Below, piece by piece: positions 5,277-6,268 of a DNA stretch of 6,268 nt. Each line of letters begins with the position of its first letter. Within the stretch, counting starts at the first letter, position 1. Both the position numbers and the translations under genes were made by a program. This DNA comes from JAPHSX01 sp050298555. GTDB lineage: Bacteria > Pseudomonadota > Gammaproteobacteria > Thiohalomonadales > Thiohalomonadaceae. Below the pieces are notes generated by a model that did no database searches, was not told the DNA's origin, and saw only the letters and a program-made list of their open reading frames with translations. The stretch is from positions 1-6,268 of the forward strand of contig JBNKUL010000042.1 of the NCBI GenBank assembly GCA_050298555.1, written 5' to 3'.

Positions 5277-6268
5277 ATGAGCCGTCCCGACGCCGGAATC
5301 ACCGCCTTCCCTCTCTCGCGCATGCGCCGCATGCGCCGCGACGACTTCTCGCGCCGCCTGATGCGTGAGTCAGTACTCACCAGCAACGACCTCATCTATC
5401 CCATGTTCATCCTCGAGGGGGAGAACCAGCGCGAGGCCGTGCCCTCGATGCCGGGAGTAGAGCGGGTCTCCATCGACCTGCTGCTGGAGCAGGCCAAAGA
5501 GTTGGTGGAGCTGGGGATCCCGATGGTGGCACTGTTCCCAGTCACCCCGCAGTCGGCCAAGTCCGAGCTGGCCGAGGAGGCCTACAACCCCGAGGGGCTG
5601 GCACAGCGGGCGGTGCGCGCCCTGCGCGAGAACTTCCCCGAGCTGGGGGTAATGACCGACGTGGCCCTGGACCCCTTCACCATCCACGGTCAGGACGGCC
5701 TGCTGGACGAGAGCGGCTATGTGATGAACGACGAGACCACCGAGGTGCTGGTAAAGCAGGCCCTCTCCCACGCCGAGGCGGGCGCCCAGGTAGTCGCCCC
5801 CTCCGACATGATGGATGGGCGCATCGGCGCCATCCGCGAGGCGCTGGAGGCCGCGGGCCATATCCACACCCGCATCATGGCCTACTCGGCCAAGTACGCC
5901 TCCAGCTTCTACGGCCCGTTCCGCGACGCGGTCGGCTCCGCCGGTAATCTGGGCGGCGGCAACAAATACACCTACCAAATGGACCCGGCCAACTCCGACG
6001 AGGCGCTGTGGGAGGTGGGGCTGGACCTGGCCGAGGGGGCCGACATGGTGATGGTCAAGCCCGGCATGCCCTATCTGGACATCGTGCGCCGCATTAAGGA
6101 GCAGTACGCCGCCCCCACCTACGCCTACCAGGTCTCCGGCGAGTACGCCATGCTCAAGGCCGCCGCGCAGAACGGCTGGCTGGATGAGAAGGCGGTGGTG
6201 ATGGAGTCCCTGCTCGGCTTCAAGCGTGCCGGGGCAGACGGCATCCTCACCTACTTTGCGGTGCAGGC
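5277..6268 (+). CDS. hemB: Porphobilinogen synthase (delta-aminolevulinic acid dehydratase), 3' end cut by window
   Basis: HemB condenses two molecules of 5-aminolevulinate to porphobilinogen, an early step of heme and other tetrapyrrole synthesis in the cytoplasm. The 330 visible codons resemble P. aeruginosa HemB (337 residues) from end to end, so only a few C-terminal residues lie outside the window. The two Schiff-base lysines are K206 in AYSAKYAS and K261 in MVKPGMPY. The flexible active-site region is DVALDPFTIHGQDG (128-141): A130, D132 and D140 replace the three zinc-binding cysteines of the E. coli-type enzyme. This places it in the aspartate-type group that lacks catalytic zinc and uses magnesium. 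PSDMMDGRIGAIREAL and YQVSGEYAML are also conserved. The N-terminal arm with RMRRMRRDDFSRRL is typical. GAGG at 5265-5268 lies 8 bases before the ATG. It follows the diguanylate cyclase by 61 bases and may have its own promoter. Confidence 0.95.
   Translation, partial: MSRPDAGITAFPLSRMRRMRRDDFSRRLMRESVLTSNDLIYPMFILEGENQREAVPSMPGVERVSIDLLLEQAKELVELGIPMVALFPVTPQSAKSELAEEAYNPEGLAQRAVRALRENFPELGVMTDVALDPFTIHGQDGLLDESGYVMNDETTEVLVKQALSHAEAGAQVVAPSDMMDGRIGAIREALEAAGHIHTRIMAYSAKYASSFYGPFRDAVGSAGNLGGGNKYTYQMDPANSDEALWEVGLDLAEGADMVMVKPGMPYLDIVRRIKEQYAAPTYAYQVSGEYAMLKAAAQNGWLDEKAVVMESLLGFKRAGADGILTYFAVQ

Noticed and set aside
5370..5978. Long open frame on the minus strand opposite hemB.
   Set aside because: It is antisense to conserved HemB motifs, including both catalytic lysine regions or their surroundings, and its product is low-complexity (Gly/Val/His-rich), as expected from the complement of a GC-biased gene.

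Overview
The window looks like ordinary chromosome from a GC-rich gammaproteobacterium. The evidence is a close match to the gammaproteobacterial tRNA-hydroxylation protein TrhP (YegQ), a HemB with the aspartate-type (magnesium-type) metal site known from Pseudomonas aeruginosa, and an Mla-pathway periplasmic protein. The genus cannot be fixed from the sequence. There is no sign of phage, insertion sequence, CRISPR array, tRNA or rRNA.

Layout from left to right: (1) an MlaC/Ttg2D-family periplasmic phospholipid-binding protein gene on the minus strand, complete at both ends, with its stop codon at the window edge; (2) a 144-base divergent intergenic region; (3) trhP on the plus strand, encoding an iron-sulfur U32-family tRNA U34 hydroxylase; (4) 60 bases further on, a NitT/TauT-type (NMT1/SsuA-like) substrate-binding lipoprotein with no transporter genes beside it; (5) after a 10-base gap, a large membrane sensor diguanylate cyclase (TM, periplasmic domain, TM, HAMP, PAS, PAS, GGDEF) that starts with TTG; (6) a 61-base spacer holding a perfect inverted repeat; (7) hemB (porphobilinogen synthase), which runs off the right edge a few residues before its expected end.

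The most interesting part is the lipoprotein/diguanylate cyclase pair at 2227-5215. The spacing implies co-translation, and the absence of permease and ATPase genes suggests the binding protein is a periplasmic ligand sensor for the cyclase, as NspS is for MbaA in Vibrio cholerae. The first PAS domain of the cyclase also carries a FixL-like heme-pocket pattern (an aligned proximal His and a distal Arg). The protein could therefore combine a periplasmic metabolite signal with an intracellular oxygen or redox signal to control c-di-GMP. The GGDEF active site and the RxxD inhibitory site are both intact. These functional readings are inferences; the motifs and gene arrangement are seen directly.

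The flanking genes are housekeeping: outer-membrane lipid trafficking (mlaC), wobble-base tRNA modification (trhP) and heme biosynthesis (hemB).
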